Source of the DNA: Leptasterias polaris
Lineage: Eukaryota; Echinodermata; Asteroidea; Forcipulatida; Asteriidae
Length of the DNA stretch: 64,000 bases
Direction: 5' to 3'
Assembly (NCBI GenBank): GCA_037783415.1
Contig: JAZGTN010000005.1
Coordinates: 4,154,001 to 4,218,000, forward strand
Shown here: one piece after another, positions 21,801 through 36,800 of the stretch
Layout: every line of letters starts with the position of its first letter
How positions within the stretch are numbered: position 1 is the first letter of the stretch
Made by a program: the position numbers and the translations under genes
The notes under the pieces: generated by a model
The model's database searches: none
Told to the model about the DNA's origin: nothing
Seen by the model: only the letters and a program-made list of their open reading frames with translations

Positions 21801-24800
21801 TTAAATTGAATACGTTTATTTGAATCTCACAGAGACTTTAAGAAATGATTCTGAAAAAATGTGCAATTACTTGGAATTTGAGTGGCGCTTTTTGCGGCAA
21901 AAATTTTAGTTACATAGAATTACATACCTTATGGGTCGCCAATAGCGCAAAATTCTAGGTGAGCAGCGCCATGGTACTGGGCCCCGTCGTATTTACAGTG
22001 TGTAATGGTCTAGTAATCCTGACTTTATATATGATCATGTTGTAGATTGCCAACAAGGCTCAGGAGAACCTAGCCCTGGCACTGGGTAAGGACAGCACCG
22101 ACAGACGGGCAAGCGTCGTGTATGCAGACACCATTACCATGCTGTTTGAGGACATCGGTAAGAGTGTGGAGATCCATCAACCCCTGGTAGAGACGTATTA
22201 TGGTGAGTGATTGTAGAATTGTTCAGAGTCAAAAATTGTTCCTAATAGTAGCACCAACTGACTGACTGTTTTATTCTGACTTCAGGATCATAGCACTGTA
22301 AACAGGGGGGGGGGGGGGGGAAACAACAATGCTAAAATTAAAAAAATATTTAAAGAGGAAGCGTTTACATGAGATTGAATAGTACAGTTTAATAGACCTT
22401 ATGCATATGACGTCATTTGAGTAGGGCGCCCTCACCTAGAGGTCAAAAGGAAGATGCTCATTAGCCAGTCTTGTGCGCCGCGCGTACAAATCAGCGCGTT
22501 TCCATTGTTTCATCATCAGTTTACCTCTAAGATGGCGGCTGGATGACGTCGATGCATAAGGTCTATAATGACTCCTATTACATTTGCCTCTCTTTCAGTT
22601 CATTGCACAAGGAAAAAGTAAAACTAATGTTATCGTGTCACTTCAAAAAAAAAAGTTTGTAGTATTGTCACATCTGTCACAAGAAGAGATTATTATAGCT
22701 CAGTGCCATTGGGTTTGACATCCAGGGTAGTTGTGGTGAGATTTGACAGTGTTACAGATTTATACACATGTGTTATATTAATGCTACTTTTGACGATACC
22801 ACACTTCTTGCATTGACACAAGTATGAATGCTTCTTATTCATACTTCTCCAACAATGTTTTTTTATCAAGACGCCTACACAAGAAAAGTAACATTTTACT
22901 GAAGATTTCTTTTGAACGTTCAATCTGTCTTTCTTAGTCTTGTACATGTTTTGTGTTTGTCTGTACATAAGATATCTCACTGCAAGCCCAGGTTCAAGAG
23001 AGTACCTCCTACTTACAGGTTACACGCATGCAACTTTCCAGCTATGCAGTTGTTTCCTTCCTTTTCATTAGTAATAATAATAACAGTGCCACAGAAAACT
23101 GAAAAGCACTAGGTCTGATACGTTGGTCTTAACCCTTTCCTTACCGAATTGTTTGGACATAAACAACTGCTGATAACCACATTGTTTGACCACTCAAGCG
23201 TGAAGCACACATTCTTACACATCAGAAAGCTTTCGTTCAAAGGCCATTTTTACAAACCCCATTATCTCCTTGAAGACATTGTTTTACAGCAAAATAAGTA
23301 ATGAAAAAGTTCTCACTTATTGAATGTCCTTTCTTATAATCCAAAAATCATTGAGATCGGTCAATAAATGTCAAAGTTCTTTGTCTTTCTTTCCTTGGTG
23401 TGATCTGTAATCTCAAACACTTTTTTGTACACAAGTATATGGCGCTTTGTAGGAGTTTGTCATTTCGGATCTTTCAACTCCAGTTTGAAGAGATTGCAAA
23501 ATAGCAACCTTATTTTATTTGACCATCATTGGAAAGATCCGATCTTCCCCTTTCCAATGATGGTAAGCTTTGGTATGGAGGGCAAACATGGACAAAACTA
23601 CAGCTTTATTACAAATGGCCTTTGTGCTCAGGCTTGAGTGCTTTTTTGTGTGTAAGCTTGGTCGACTAAAGTCGCCAATGGTAAGGAAGAGGGGGTATTA
23701 GTGCAGTCGACTATAGTCGCCTATGGTAAGGAAGAGGGGGTATTAGTGCAGTCGACTAAAGTTGCCAATGGTAAGGAAGAGGGGGTATTAGTGCAGTCGA
23801 CTAAAGTTGCCAATGGTAAGGAAGAAGGGGTATTAGTGCAGTCGACTATAGTCGCCTATGGTAAGGAAAGGGTTAAAAGGGCTAGGAAGTTATTTTAAAG
23901 TTAAGGGCACATCTATTAGGGAAATGACAATTACATTGCTCTCTTTTATAGACCCCTTGCATATGACATCACACACTAAAAAAGCGCCCTCACTGAGGCC
24001 TAAAAGCGCCCTCACTGAGGTCAAAGGAGGCAGATGATTGGACGATAGGTGTTCTTTGTGCGTAAAATAGTGTGCATGACCTCGGGGTCCATTTAGCGTT
24101 CCGCGTTATGCAAGGGGTCTATTACATAGACCCCTTGCATATGACATCACACGCTAAAAAAGCGCCCTCACTGAGGCCAAAAAGCGCCCTCACTGAGGCC
24201 AAAAAGCGCCCTCACTGAGGTCAAAGGAGGCAGATGATTGGACGATAGGTGTTCTTTGTGCGTAAAATAGTGTGCGTGACCTCAGGGTCCATTTAGCGTT
24301 CCGCGTTATGCAAGGGGTCTATTGAAACATTATGAGGGGCATCAAGGCGATGACCTGGCTCGTGGAGCCAGTCGTCTCTGTGAAGTACCAGGCTTGAAAC
24401 ACATTGTACAGAGTTTTGTGGGGTTTGGCCATTTGCTCTTTTCTTGAAATTGCAAAGTTGCATGTCGGTACTAATTTTTCCTTCTGAAATATATGTATTT
24501 GTTTATCTATTTTTTTATTTTTTTATTTATATTTTATTTTGTTACACTTCTTTACTGGCAAGACAAAAGAAAAACAATGAAATAAAACTAAACAAATACA
24601 AAAATAGAAGAAGAAAAAAAATAACTCATCTTCAAATTGTTTTCTATTCCTCATTTGGTATGGAAATAAATTAGCATTTGAATATAACAAAACATATAAA
24701 ATTCTTAAATACAACAAAAAAGTGAAGTTTTGTTTTTTTGCAACATTTAACCACAGGTCCAGGCAGACTCTTCAATCTAATGCAGTCGCTACAGCAGGAG

Positions 24801-27800
24801 TGTGACATTCAAGCCAAGAAGATCGTCGAGAGTTTTGTCCGCAATCGGGAGTTTGATTCCCGGTCTCAGCAAGTGCAGCAAAGTTTACGAGGGTACAAGT
24901 CCTCCAATCCCAACGAGAAGTATGACTTTTTTGTTATGTACCTTTTCACTTCATTTTAAAAGTAGTTTCATAGATTTGTAAATATTTCAAAACACAATGA
25001 CCTAAACACTTACTTGGTGTTAGCAACTGCGGCTGTTGATCGTATAAGCTATTTTGGGAAAGAATTCCCTTGGAAATAATATGAAAAACATTTGAATCGA
25101 AAAAATTATTCATGCTTGAATCGTTTTTGAGATTTCTGAGGGTTGATGTCTGTTTGTGATTGCTGCGGCCAGAGATGCAGTTTGTACCTGTTGTCACCTC
25201 GCTAGACGCTGATGGATTCAACGTTCTTTTGAACATACTGTGACAGTTTTTTGCTGTTTTCTCAGCAAGTAGACACTGTATTCAGCTGAAACATTCACAT
25301 CTGACTTTTATTGCAACTGTCTTTAAAATGTTGCCTATAATTCATCATTGCGGTGACAAAAACCAATCTATGACCCTACTTTTAAAGCCCCCCCCCCCCC
25401 AATTTTTTTTTGTATGCCCTCCCTACTTCCTTATAACTGTATTGGTGTGTATTTTTGTGCTCTTTTTCAAGCCAAGTATGCCACTCAAAGCGCCTTATGA
25501 TGTTATTATCCCTAACTATCAAGCCATAAGTATTCCTTAACCCTTTGGTGCACAGATTTATTTTATTGTTTTAAATGTAAAATAAAAGGAATAATGCAAT
25601 TCATTTAAAAATGGTGCTTGTGCTTTACCTGATTGAGATTCAGATATGAACCTGTGGAATTATTTTTAGCCAAGGGTATAATCTTTCAGAATATGAAAAC
25701 AAAAACGAAAAAACCCAATGTTTTTACCATGGCAACGGATTATACTGCATTTTTATGTAACAACGTTGAGATAGTAGTCGCAGGTTCTCGCCGGACTCAA
25801 ATGCTTCCGTTGCGATTCACGTATGTGTCATAACCATCTTTCACCATGTCATTGTTTTCATCACTTATTTCGTCTTCTAAATCAGAATCATCTTGAATCT
25901 CATCATCTGATATATTTTCAAGGAATTCCAGTGCTTGATCAGGCCCAAAACGAGATGCCATGTTGAGATAATAGTCGCTTTTTATCGCAAAATCGCAAGA
26001 AAAAAAGAAAAAAATATGTTCAACCATGTTTTTCTCAAATTTTTTCAATAGCACCTCCTATTGAATGTGACATCAAACGAAAGCTCAGCAATTGCTCTAA
26101 ACAACCGAATGAGGGCGGTATAAATGGGGACCGTAGTTTTTGAGTTATGACCAATTATCAAAGTCCAAATTGAACGTGTTTTTGGTGGTCGCTAGCGACC
26201 GCCATGTGCACCAAAGGGTTAAACCATCTCACTTCCTTAGGAGTATTCAGACTTGCAGATTGAAATAAGGAGACTAAAATTCATGTTAACCTAATCCATT
26301 CTGGTCAAATATAAGGAGAAAAAAAGAAAGAAAAATAGACGAATAATGGGATAGTTCTTATAACAATCTACACAGCAAGTAGATATTATCATATGGTGTT
26401 AAGCTAAAACCAATGGAAAACATTACTCCTACATGGAGTATCATGCAAAGTTGCAAATCATCACTGTTGCTTAAAGGCACTGGACACTTTTGGTAATTAC
26501 TCAAAATAATTGTTAGCATAAAAACTTACTTGGTAACAAGTAATGGAGAGCTGTTGATAGTATAAAACATTGTGAGAAACGACTCCCTCTGAAGTAACGT
26601 AGTTTTTGAGAAAGAGGTAATTTCTCACTCAAATAATTAAAGACTTCTTGCTGAAGCCTTTTATTATGCATCTGAAAGCACACAAAGTAATGCAACAAGG
26701 GTGTTTTTTCTTTCATTATTCCCTTGCAAATTCGATGACCAATTGAGCCCAAATTTTCACAGGCTTGTTATTTTATGCATATGTTGGGATACACCGAGTG
26801 ACAATACTGGTCTTCGACAATTACCAAACGTGTCCAGTACCTTTAAAGTAAGAAACAGAACAATTCAAAACCTTGTAATTTTTATAGACCCCTTGCATTG
26901 GTCGCCATCTATGATATCAGATAATGGAAACGTGCCCGCATATACGCACTGAGCACGACTCTCAGCCAATGATAGCTCTCCATTGACCTCAGTCAGGGGA
27001 CTGTTGATGGGCTTGTGACGTCATATGCAAGAGGTCTATTAAAATTGTATTGTCGAATTACTGATATTTTACCATCTATTTTTTAATGGGCAAAAAACAA
27101 TATAAATATTGCTATATTGTCTTTAACATAGTATCATTTTAAGTTGTAAATTTAGCACAGCCATTTCAAGTGCGGAATGGAACAACTATTGAAAACATTC
27201 ATCAAATATAATACTTTTGTTTTACCCTACACCGATGCATGATAAGTAGCACTTTATACTCAGTGCTTTACTAAGTCCTACGGGAAAACAAATCCACAGG
27301 TGGGATTTGATCCCTCGACTCCAGCATTCTAGAGCCGATACAGGACCACTAAGTGTGCCAGTTTGAGAGGCCAGTTCAAATCTTGTGAATAACATTGAAT
27401 ATACTTTCCTCTTGTCACTGGACTCAGTGGTTAAGATATTCGTTGTAGAATGCAGGGGTCTTGGGCTTATATGCCTGTGGTGGGGTTTTTTCCCCACAGA
27501 ACTCCGGAAGCACTGAGTATACAGTTGAATGTTGTCACACATTGGTGTAGTGTAAGAACCCAAAATGTTATCATCGGGGCCCAATTTCATAAATGCTGCT
27601 CAGCAAATTTTTTGGCTAAGCAAAAAGTGATGGGGGCACCTTTCAGAACAATGCAAACTTTATGGAATTTTGGCCTGTACAAAATTTCTGCTAAGCAAGA
27701 ATTTTCTGTGCTTAGCAAGTTTTTGTGCTTTCAGGCTTTTTGAAATTGGGCCCAGATATGTTGATTTAGTTTTAGGTCAAATATCTAGAACTTATTGTAT

Positions 27801-30800
27801 AGAAAGCTACACGTATACCCTGTGACAATCTTTTGGGACCATCCATTTTAAGAAAAGCAATGTCCACTTTCAAACTTGACAGATTAGACCCACGAGACCT
27901 TGATGTCATGCTGGCTGAGTGTACATTACTGAACACCAGAACGGAGTTGTACCTGAGGTTTGTCAAGAGAAGAGTGTTGGTAAGTCAGGCTGTTGAGTTT
28001 GCCCTCAGTCTGTGCTGAGCACCACTGCAATAGGTATATTGTTCTAAAATATACTTGTATTACCGACATCCGTTGTGAACTAATAAACTGGCTTCCTGTT
28101 CATCAGCAATTCATATTCAAAATGCTTCTTTTCACATTAAAGGCACTAAATAGTTTAAAACCACTCTACATACAAAACCTGTTTTAAAATGCCTTATACA
28201 ACTAGACCGCTGGTCTGTAGACCTGTAACTGGGGGGGGGGGGGGGGGGGGGCGGGGATAATAAATCTCCCCCCATAAGTTTAATAATAATAAATAAATAA
28301 AAAATCCAGGTTACAGTCCTGCAGGTCTGCGGTGTACTTGCCTAATAGCCTACAATCTTAGCTAGTTTTGGGGACTGGGCCTTATTTCAGCATTGCACCC
28401 AGACTTTGCGATTCGCTACCTGAAACATTTGACGAACTCACAACGACACTCTCTTTCAGCAGAAACTGAAATCACACTTGTTCATGCTTGCACGTCCAAC
28501 CATTTTGATAATATTTCTTCTTCATTACCAGCAACTCTGTATGTTTTTCACAGGAAATGCTTGTTACAAATGCTGTATGATTGTTAATATGAAAGTTCTT
28601 AGGTCTTAATGTGACGTCTTAATAAGTGCCGTCAACGGTTGTGTGTCCGCCTACTTCGCAATTATATAATTTGTTGGCAATATATTTGTGAGTTTTGTTT
28701 ATGTGCACCAACACGCACATGCCAAATGCGCAGGCCATAACCGTTCCCAAAAAGTTCTAGCTGTGTCTTTAAATGCTGTTTTTAAGCCTAAGTAAACATG
28801 ATCGCAAGACCACCTTTCAACCAATAGGATTGCTTAAACCGATTGCGTGTGTATGGGTGTTATAAAACACTCTTCTTCACTATTTATAGAGTGATATAGA
28901 AGTCTTGGATGAAGACGACGCCACTAAACAAAAGCGACAAGCGGAACTTGACAGATTTCTTATGAACTGCCAACTTAGCAGACACATGCAGGAACTCATA
29001 GGCAACTATATCATGATGGAAGAATTTTTCATGCATGAAACGGTTACCAAGGTTAGTTTACCTTACTATACTAGTATACTTTAGTTACTAACCGCATATA
29101 TGTATTCAACTGTTTCATGTACAAATGAAAATGAGTTAATGGTCTGTTGAATTAATTAGAATTCATAGAAGGACATAGCTCTGTGGTTTTATGATCCGTT
29201 TGAAAAAAATCTTTGATTTTAAAACAAAAATATTTTGAAACATATACCAGGCGTGATGATCTTCCTACTTTAGTCTGATTTTTGGGCCCTTGAAAACATC
29301 AGAAAAACTGTGGTTAAACATCCTGAAAAGACTATCAAACCTTACACCATGTGTACATGTAGGTCAGCCCTTGTACTCAATTAAATATTCCTGCTTTTTT
29401 CCAAATACCAAATATCGTGCCTGGAGTCGATTTCACAAAGCAGCCTAAAATTCATCTTAAGATGAGTTGTCAGTATTACCATAGTGATTTGTATTGTGAC
29501 ATCACTCTTTGCTAAGCAACTGCGATGGATTTGCAGTTACGATCAATCTTAACTCTTTGTGAAATCGAGCCCTGGTTTACCTGACAGATATTTATGAATA
29601 TTTAGTTTATGGTAGCAAAGTATTAAACAGATGATTTTGTCCCCCTTCTAGGCGGTGAGTTTAGACAGCTTGGAAACAGGTGCACATACATCGAGCATGG
29701 TAGATGATATATTCTTTATTGTCAAGAAATGTACAAGGTATGTCTTGTTGAACAATTCAGACTGGGGTTATGGTGTTCATGTGCCATGAGTGTCAAAATT
29801 TACCAGCACTATTTAAATGTTCATTGTTGTTATTATTACAGCAAACCACAACTATCTTGATATTCCACCATCACTTGCTCATTTACTCAACGTAAGTGAA
29901 AATTTGGTCTTAATCCGTTGTGTGAGTCAGAAGAAAGTTGTGAAATACCACGTACAATTTTCAGCGTATGAACGAATTGTCCTTACTTTTGGTTGTAACA
30001 ACTGAAATCAACTGGCATTTTTGTTAGGTTTTCAGATAAGAGTTTTCTCGTATACGACTTTATTTCAGAGGAAATAGTTCAAAGAAAAAATGGTTTTAGT
30101 ATGAACTTCATAATCAGTAAGCCTTCAGACTAGAATTAAACAAGGATGTTATGTATATTATTATTTATTCGACCTCAACAATACAAGAACAAAAAATACA
30201 ATACAAGGCAATAAAAGGAACAATAAAACCAAAACAGAAAAGACATAGCAAAAAGATAAACATAAATAAATAGAACAAGGATATTGACAAAATAGGGAGA
30301 CCGCCATCATAGGGCTAAATAGCTCAGTTGGTAGAGCGCCGGCACGTCAATCCGGAGGTCGTTGGTTCAAATCCCGCTCTAGTCAATTTTTCCTTGTTCA
30401 ACCCAAAATCATTTAAAATTTACCCAGTCAGTTTCCCTTGTGGTTTGTTATTTGATATCTGATATAAAAAGTCGCATCCCCTTATGGTGATCCCCTGGCT
30501 GCCGCTTCCCAGGTTGTATCGTATACTTGGGTGTGATCCTTGGCTACACGGCAGTTTACGGTTGAATGGCTTCTGACTGGCACCCACCGAACAAGGATAT
30601 TGACAAAATAGGGAGACCGCCATCATAGGGTTAGATAGCTCAGTTGGTAGAGCGCCGGCACGTCAATCCGGAGGTCGTTGGTTCAAATCCCGCTCTAGTC
30701 AATTTTTCCTTGTTCAACCCAAAATCATTTAAAATTTACCCAGTCAGTTTTCCTTGTGGTTTGTTATTTGATAAATAAATAGAATAGCTTTATACAAAAA

Positions 30801-33800
30801 ATGGTGATGACATGAGGGCCAATAGAGAGAACAATGAAAAAGTAGTCTATGAAGGGAGCATGGAAGTATAAGAAGTTAATCTGGGGAAGGATACAAATCC
30901 TGTATATTTTGAAAACCTAAGAGGTTTCCATGAAGAAGATTGCTGCACTGTGGTTGAGGTATTCCCGTAATGGTTTGATTCACAGGAGAGCTATCTCTAG
31001 TGGGAGTGCAGACTGTGCCTGCGCTATGCTCAATCACACCAGCTCCCTTCTAGAGGGATCCTACCGGGATGTCCTGTATAGCAAACTTCGCGCTGGGTAT
31101 CCATCCGGCTCCTTCGATGTCAGCCAGGCTTACAGTATGCTGCAGCAGGGGAGGTTTTCAACGTCCACAACGGACACGAATGCTGCCAAACTAGAATTTT
31201 TGGTGAGTCGCGTTTACCACTTCTGTGTCAGTACGAACATCTATACAGAATTGTTTTTGTTTTTTCTCGAAATTGTTTTGACTCACAATATTTGCTTCAT
31301 AATACAATCTAGAAGAAAAAAGTAATGCCTAAATTGAACCAGATATTTTAGATCAAAGGTCTCCAACATCAGTTGTTTTCACTGGCTTTTTCTGGCGTAA
31401 ACAAACAACTTTGTAATTTAATCAGGAATGAAATTGACGATCTTGGCCAACTGGGTACTTTTTTGTTTTGTTTCCTGTTTGTTAATTTAAAAACTTTTTT
31501 TTTAATTTATAAAAATTGACATTGACTATTCTGAATGGCCCCTTAGCTACTTTTCATGCTTAAAGCAGCTCTATGAAATTGGGCCCAGAACATTAGCTGG
31601 GTTTTATTAAACTGCTTGGCCACGACACTCCATACTAAACACTCACTGCTTGGTTTGTTTGCAGACAACATTAAATAACATTGAGGTGAGTATTGAGTAC
31701 ACACAGTCACTCAGGAAGAGTCTCGCCAGTGAGTGTGCCTCAAGGAGCCAACACATAACGGACAAAGAACAAGAGAAACTGGAAAGCTGCCTGGCGGACT
31801 TGGGGAACGTCACTCACAAATTTAAGGATGTTCTAGAGGTAAGTCTGTCATGAGTTATTGCTGCTGACTCACAATGTTGTGGGCAATTGACCCCTTGCAC
31901 AATGTGGAACGCACTTCTGCATGATGCGCGTCAGTGTACTTGCATCTAACATTTCCACCAGTTTGGGAGTCAATTCCTTTGTGCACTTTTTGATTCCCAA
32001 AATGGCGGACAGGATAAGCGTTCGTCAGTGTGCTGCGTGTTGTGCAAGAGGTCTATACTGGGATGGTGCACTAGGTGGCATCACTGTTCATTTTTGTAGG
32101 TGAGGATAAACCCAAAACAGTGTGCAAGTTGTGGCCAACTTTGTTAGAACTTGTAAAGCAGAAATTTTTTCTTAACAACTAGAAAAATATTGCTAAGCAG
32201 AAACAGGTTATTAACCATAAAGGCATGTCATTCATATTGTGTGCCCCGGTATTATTTTGCTAGGCAAATTAATTTGCTTAGCAATTGTTTCTGCTTACCA
32301 GCTTTATGAAACCCACAGCTACAAGATCTTTTGCTAATTTATTTGTTCAATTTACTCGTACCACTTCACCTAGAAACACGATTTGCTTCTTTGGTCCTCA
32401 TGTTGGGAATGCTGTAAATGAGGCAAAAAGATCTCAGCAGTCTGTGAGTCTTTTAAAGTCTTCCAAATCATTTTTTACTTGTATATATTAATTCCCTTTC
32501 CTGAACCTTTTTTCCTATCAGTTCATGACATTATCTCTGATGTTTGTGTCTCGTGTCAGTGCAGCTCATGTTCCTTGTCTGTCTGTTCTTTGTTGTGTTT
32601 GTTTGTTTGTGTGTTCTTTATACTGATTGCTGATGAGGGTAGCTGTATAGTTCTATACCCTCACTGCATGAGATGATCTATGCATCCGCAATGCAGTGTT
32701 GGAGTCTGTCAATGAGATTTGATTGAATCCACCTGTCTCATTATTCCTTTCAGTACGGCCTGAGCCAGCTTAGCACTAGCGCCATCAAACCTCGTCTCAA
32801 ACCCTGGGTAGACACCTTCCTGTCCACCAGCCATAGCATATCAGAGGAAGAGTTCTCAAACTTTGAGGCCAACGACCCCTTCATCCAGGCATTCATGATG
32901 AACCTGAAGCAACTCCTAAATGAATTCAAGGTTTGGTTTTTTTGTGACAGATCTGGGTGTCCCCCCCTCCCCCTCCCATCACACAAAAGTTTCAGACTTT
33001 GAAATCTGCTGGCAAGGAAGGGCTTTCTAAATTCCAACTTTTTGCCTCTTGAGGGAACTACAGACAAAAATCAGACTGATCCATGAAGGCCAACCCATAG
33101 TAAAAATAAATTAGTGAATATGAAACCGGGCCTGATACTTCACAGAGGCAATTGCCTCCATGCCCCTTGCCATTGCCTTGGTGCCTCTTTAAATGTTACA
33201 GTAGAAATTTACATTTGTCTCATTGAGGTGCCTTAAACTGCTGCCTTAAGCTCTTTTCACACGAGAATCGGAAATTTACGTCCATCGTTTTGGGCGCCAG
33301 TTGTCTGTCCCAAAGGTTGCGTGCGATATCATGACAAACATTCACACGATGACACTTCGCGTTCACAATGTCCCTCGTTTTCGTGAGTTCGCTACGTATT
33401 GGGTCAAAGGTCATCATTGGTTATTTATTAGTTCGCTGGTTCTCTGTTGGTGTCCCGTTTAATGTTACGTAAATGCGTGTAGGGTACCATCGATCGTTTT
33501 CTCGGCGCGACATTTCTGCTTTTTCGTGCGAATTCTCAGTTTCCTGACGAACTCCGAAGCTGAATGTAGCGGAAAGTGTTTTGTCAGAGATGGAAAGTGG
33601 AAATGCCAAATCCAAAAACAAAGGTAACTTAACATAATTTGCGACACGAACATTTCTTCCACCGACGCCATTTTAACGGAGGAAGGAATACTCGAACAAA
33701 CAAACGACATTTCTCCCGCTGCGCATGCGTGATCGTTGTGTGATCGCATGGGACCTTGGTATCATAAACGTCCGTCATTTCACACGACCGATCTTGGCGA

Positions 33801-36800
33801 TTCTAAACAGGGATGCGATTTTTGGAGGAGGTCTTGATTCCGGTTGTTTATAACGCAGGTCCCAGGTAATTTCATGACACGGATTCCTTTCACACGACGC
33901 AAATTTGCGATTTCATGACACCGATGCGATTTCGTTCCCAACGACCATGGTTTAGAAAGCTCGTGTGAAACGGGCTTTGCTCTTGAAAGAACAAACATGT
34001 ACATCTGCTCTGCAAAGCGGCACACCTTGCCAGATACAAAGTGCACACTACAGCAATTCAAATTATGGAAATATAACTAAAACTAGACTTAAATTTTTGT
34101 TGCATAACAAAAACGAGGTGTTCGGCATGATATTTAAATGTTGGTCGTAATACATCCCAGCTGTCGTATTCGTAATTTTAAAAAAGCCACCACTTGTCAA
34201 GTAATGGACAAAATATATGACAAGTACTGTACACGAAGTAAATTGCGACGTTTTTTGTAAATGATGATATTTACATAAATCTTACAATTTTCATCGCCGT
34301 GTCTGAGAGACATACTCAGCGGGCCTAGAGCGCCTTCGGCAGGCAAGGTCACGTCGATCAACGTGCCGTCGGTCTCGATGTTTGATGAGAAGCGAACCAA
34401 TTTTCGATCTTTTTCAGATTGAGTTTAAGTCAGTTATTAAACGTCATACATATTACTAAATCAGGTGGACATCTCAGTGAGAACTCGTCTTCTGTTCGTT
34501 GTTTACCATCAAACCATCAGACGGGCAAAAGGGAAATCACTTAAGTTTAACTTCGCACGAGTTAACGATAAACTCATCGTGCCAAACACCATGTTTTGTT
34601 TTGATCGACGTTTGACATGTCCAGCTGCACACATACACAATACATGGCTGGACTACACACAAGCCTCGTGGAAGTATGACACTGTCATCAATGGAGCGGA
34701 ACAGCCAGCCACACACAGCGCTGTGTACATAGTTAACATGCAGGTTAATACATACGTGGGCTTTATCGTCCGATTTTGAAGAAAATATTTAAAGGCAAAC
34801 TTTGACATTCCGGTACGACCAGAAGAAGAGGTCATACGATTTTGGCGTTAACTTTTCAAATGTAGCCCAGTCTTGATCTATTAGATGCTCAATTATGAAT
34901 AGTTGTAAAATTCAAAGACATACAGCGTATAGCAAATGGTAACTTTTTAAACTTAAAAACCTTGTAATTTGACACCTGATGACGTCATCATGACGTCACT
35001 GAAGCGGTTTCATCTCCTAATGGTTGTCTAACTATATGTAAAAGTTTCAAGTTTATATGAGCTTGGGAAGTGTGCTTTTGTTAGCGGACAATCGCGGGGG
35101 ATAAGAAGAAAAAGAAGAAGTATTAAAAAGTAAGAACCAAAAAAAACGGAACAAAAACAAGAGGTGTTCCGGGCGGAGTGCCCGAACACCTAATTATGCA
35201 TCAAAACCTTAAGGATAAACCAAAAGTAGCTCTTTTCAGGGCCACCACTTCTTCCAAAAGGGATCATTACAATGGGGGAACCTCTGTTGTTAAACTAAGA
35301 TGAAACTCCACCACGCGTTGCTTCAGATCCTACAAAATGATTAATAGTGAGTTGTATGACTTCTTTGTGCCCTATGTTTAGGATTTGCTGACATCGGCTA
35401 ATAACGACGCCCTTATAGGGCTACTCACATCTGAAGTAGCGATCCAACTGGAGAAAGCTGTGCTCAAATCAGTCTTCAATAGAGTAAGTCAGTCTTTTTG
35501 CACTGGGGAAAAAAACAAACTCTTACATTGTGTTGAGATGCTAGAATGAAATGTTGCATGCTTATTTAGTAGTTAATCGGGTGAATCTGGCATTTTCTGA
35601 CAGCGTGGGGGGTTAGGGGGCTTGCCAACATCGAGCTCGCTGCAATCTTAAAGATGGGGACATTTGAAATCTCATTTACCTATTATATTTCTAGTATCAA
35701 TGAAGAAACAGGTTGCTACCCGAATTTATAGAAATTTTGTTATTTTTTATTATATCTCTCTGGTAATGAAAACTGAGAGACTCTTAAAAGTGACCAGCAC
35801 TATGACCCAAATGTCTTAAGATACAATTGTGTAGAGAAAATGATGGAGAAAAAAAATAATAATAATTTCCAATCCACATTAAAGGCTTCGGTGCGGGATT
35901 CAAACCAGGGTCCACAGAGGTGAAAGGTAGGGAAGAAACTGCTGAGCCAACCTGAATGCCCTTTACCTTGCTTGTGACTCACCGGTTCACTATTTGTTTT
36001 CCGATAAATTCATTCAGTAACTTGTTTGTCTCTTCTGATTAACAGCTTTATGTAATGATATATACATTTTGTATAACTATACATATAAGTCTTATATAGC
36101 TTACGAATCGACCAATAAGGTACTGAAGGGGCTTGAACATACAGAAACATTTTAAGACCTTTTTTTTTTTTTTTTTTTTGAAATATGAGACCATAGTATG
36201 TAGCACCTTCATGAGGTTTTACAAGGTGGTGTGGTGCTTTCAGCAGCCACTGCCAGATACAACAGGGGAAACCCATTCTCTTAGTAACTGGGGTCTTATA
36301 TGTACACTACACAACACAGGGACACACAACTTTACGTCCCATTCAAATTAAAAAGCAAAAATGGTTATGTGTATTAACCGCTTGGCCTTGCATATCGTTA
36401 TGCTGATTGCTGTGCGTGTACATAATTTTCTCTTTGTGTAGCTTGGAGGTCTGCAGTATGACAAGGAGTTGCGGTCGCTGGTGGGGTATCTCACGTCTGT
36501 CACTCAGTGGACCATCCGAGATAAGTTTGCAAGACTCACCCAAATGGCTACCATCTTGAACCTTGAACGAGTGAGTAGTTTGTTTGAGGTTGCATTTTTG
36601 CAAATGTGTCCTCACCTTTGAGGTGTACCTCCAAATTTTCACCTGCCCTCCCCTCCCCTCCACACCCTCAAAAGTCCTATCACAAGCAACTGAAACAGCA
36701 ACTTAAAGGCAAACAACTGCACTGCTAAAAAAAACTACAGTAGCACAAGAGGCTTTTTATTCTATGAGTGTCCTGTTTTGTCAAAGAAAAGTTTGTAAAA

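Larger units (their letters stand above)
30276..30770 (+). mobile_element. Dimeric tRNA-derived retroposon with 14-bp target duplication
   Basis: ATAAATAAATAGAA at 30262-30275 is repeated at 30771-30784 and brackets one insertion. The insert contains two direct copies of a roughly 190-bp tRNA-bearing unit (from about 30272 and 30590) separated by about 130 bp of unrelated spacer. It sits inside an older retroposon-like AT-rich tail (from about 30163). The bracketing duplication shows the whole dimer inserted as one piece. Confidence 0.8.

Noticed and set aside
30313..30703. Two functional tRNA genes
   Set aside because: C33, a mismatched anticodon stem and a weak T stem, and the copies lie in a mobile dimer; kept only as tRNA-like domains.
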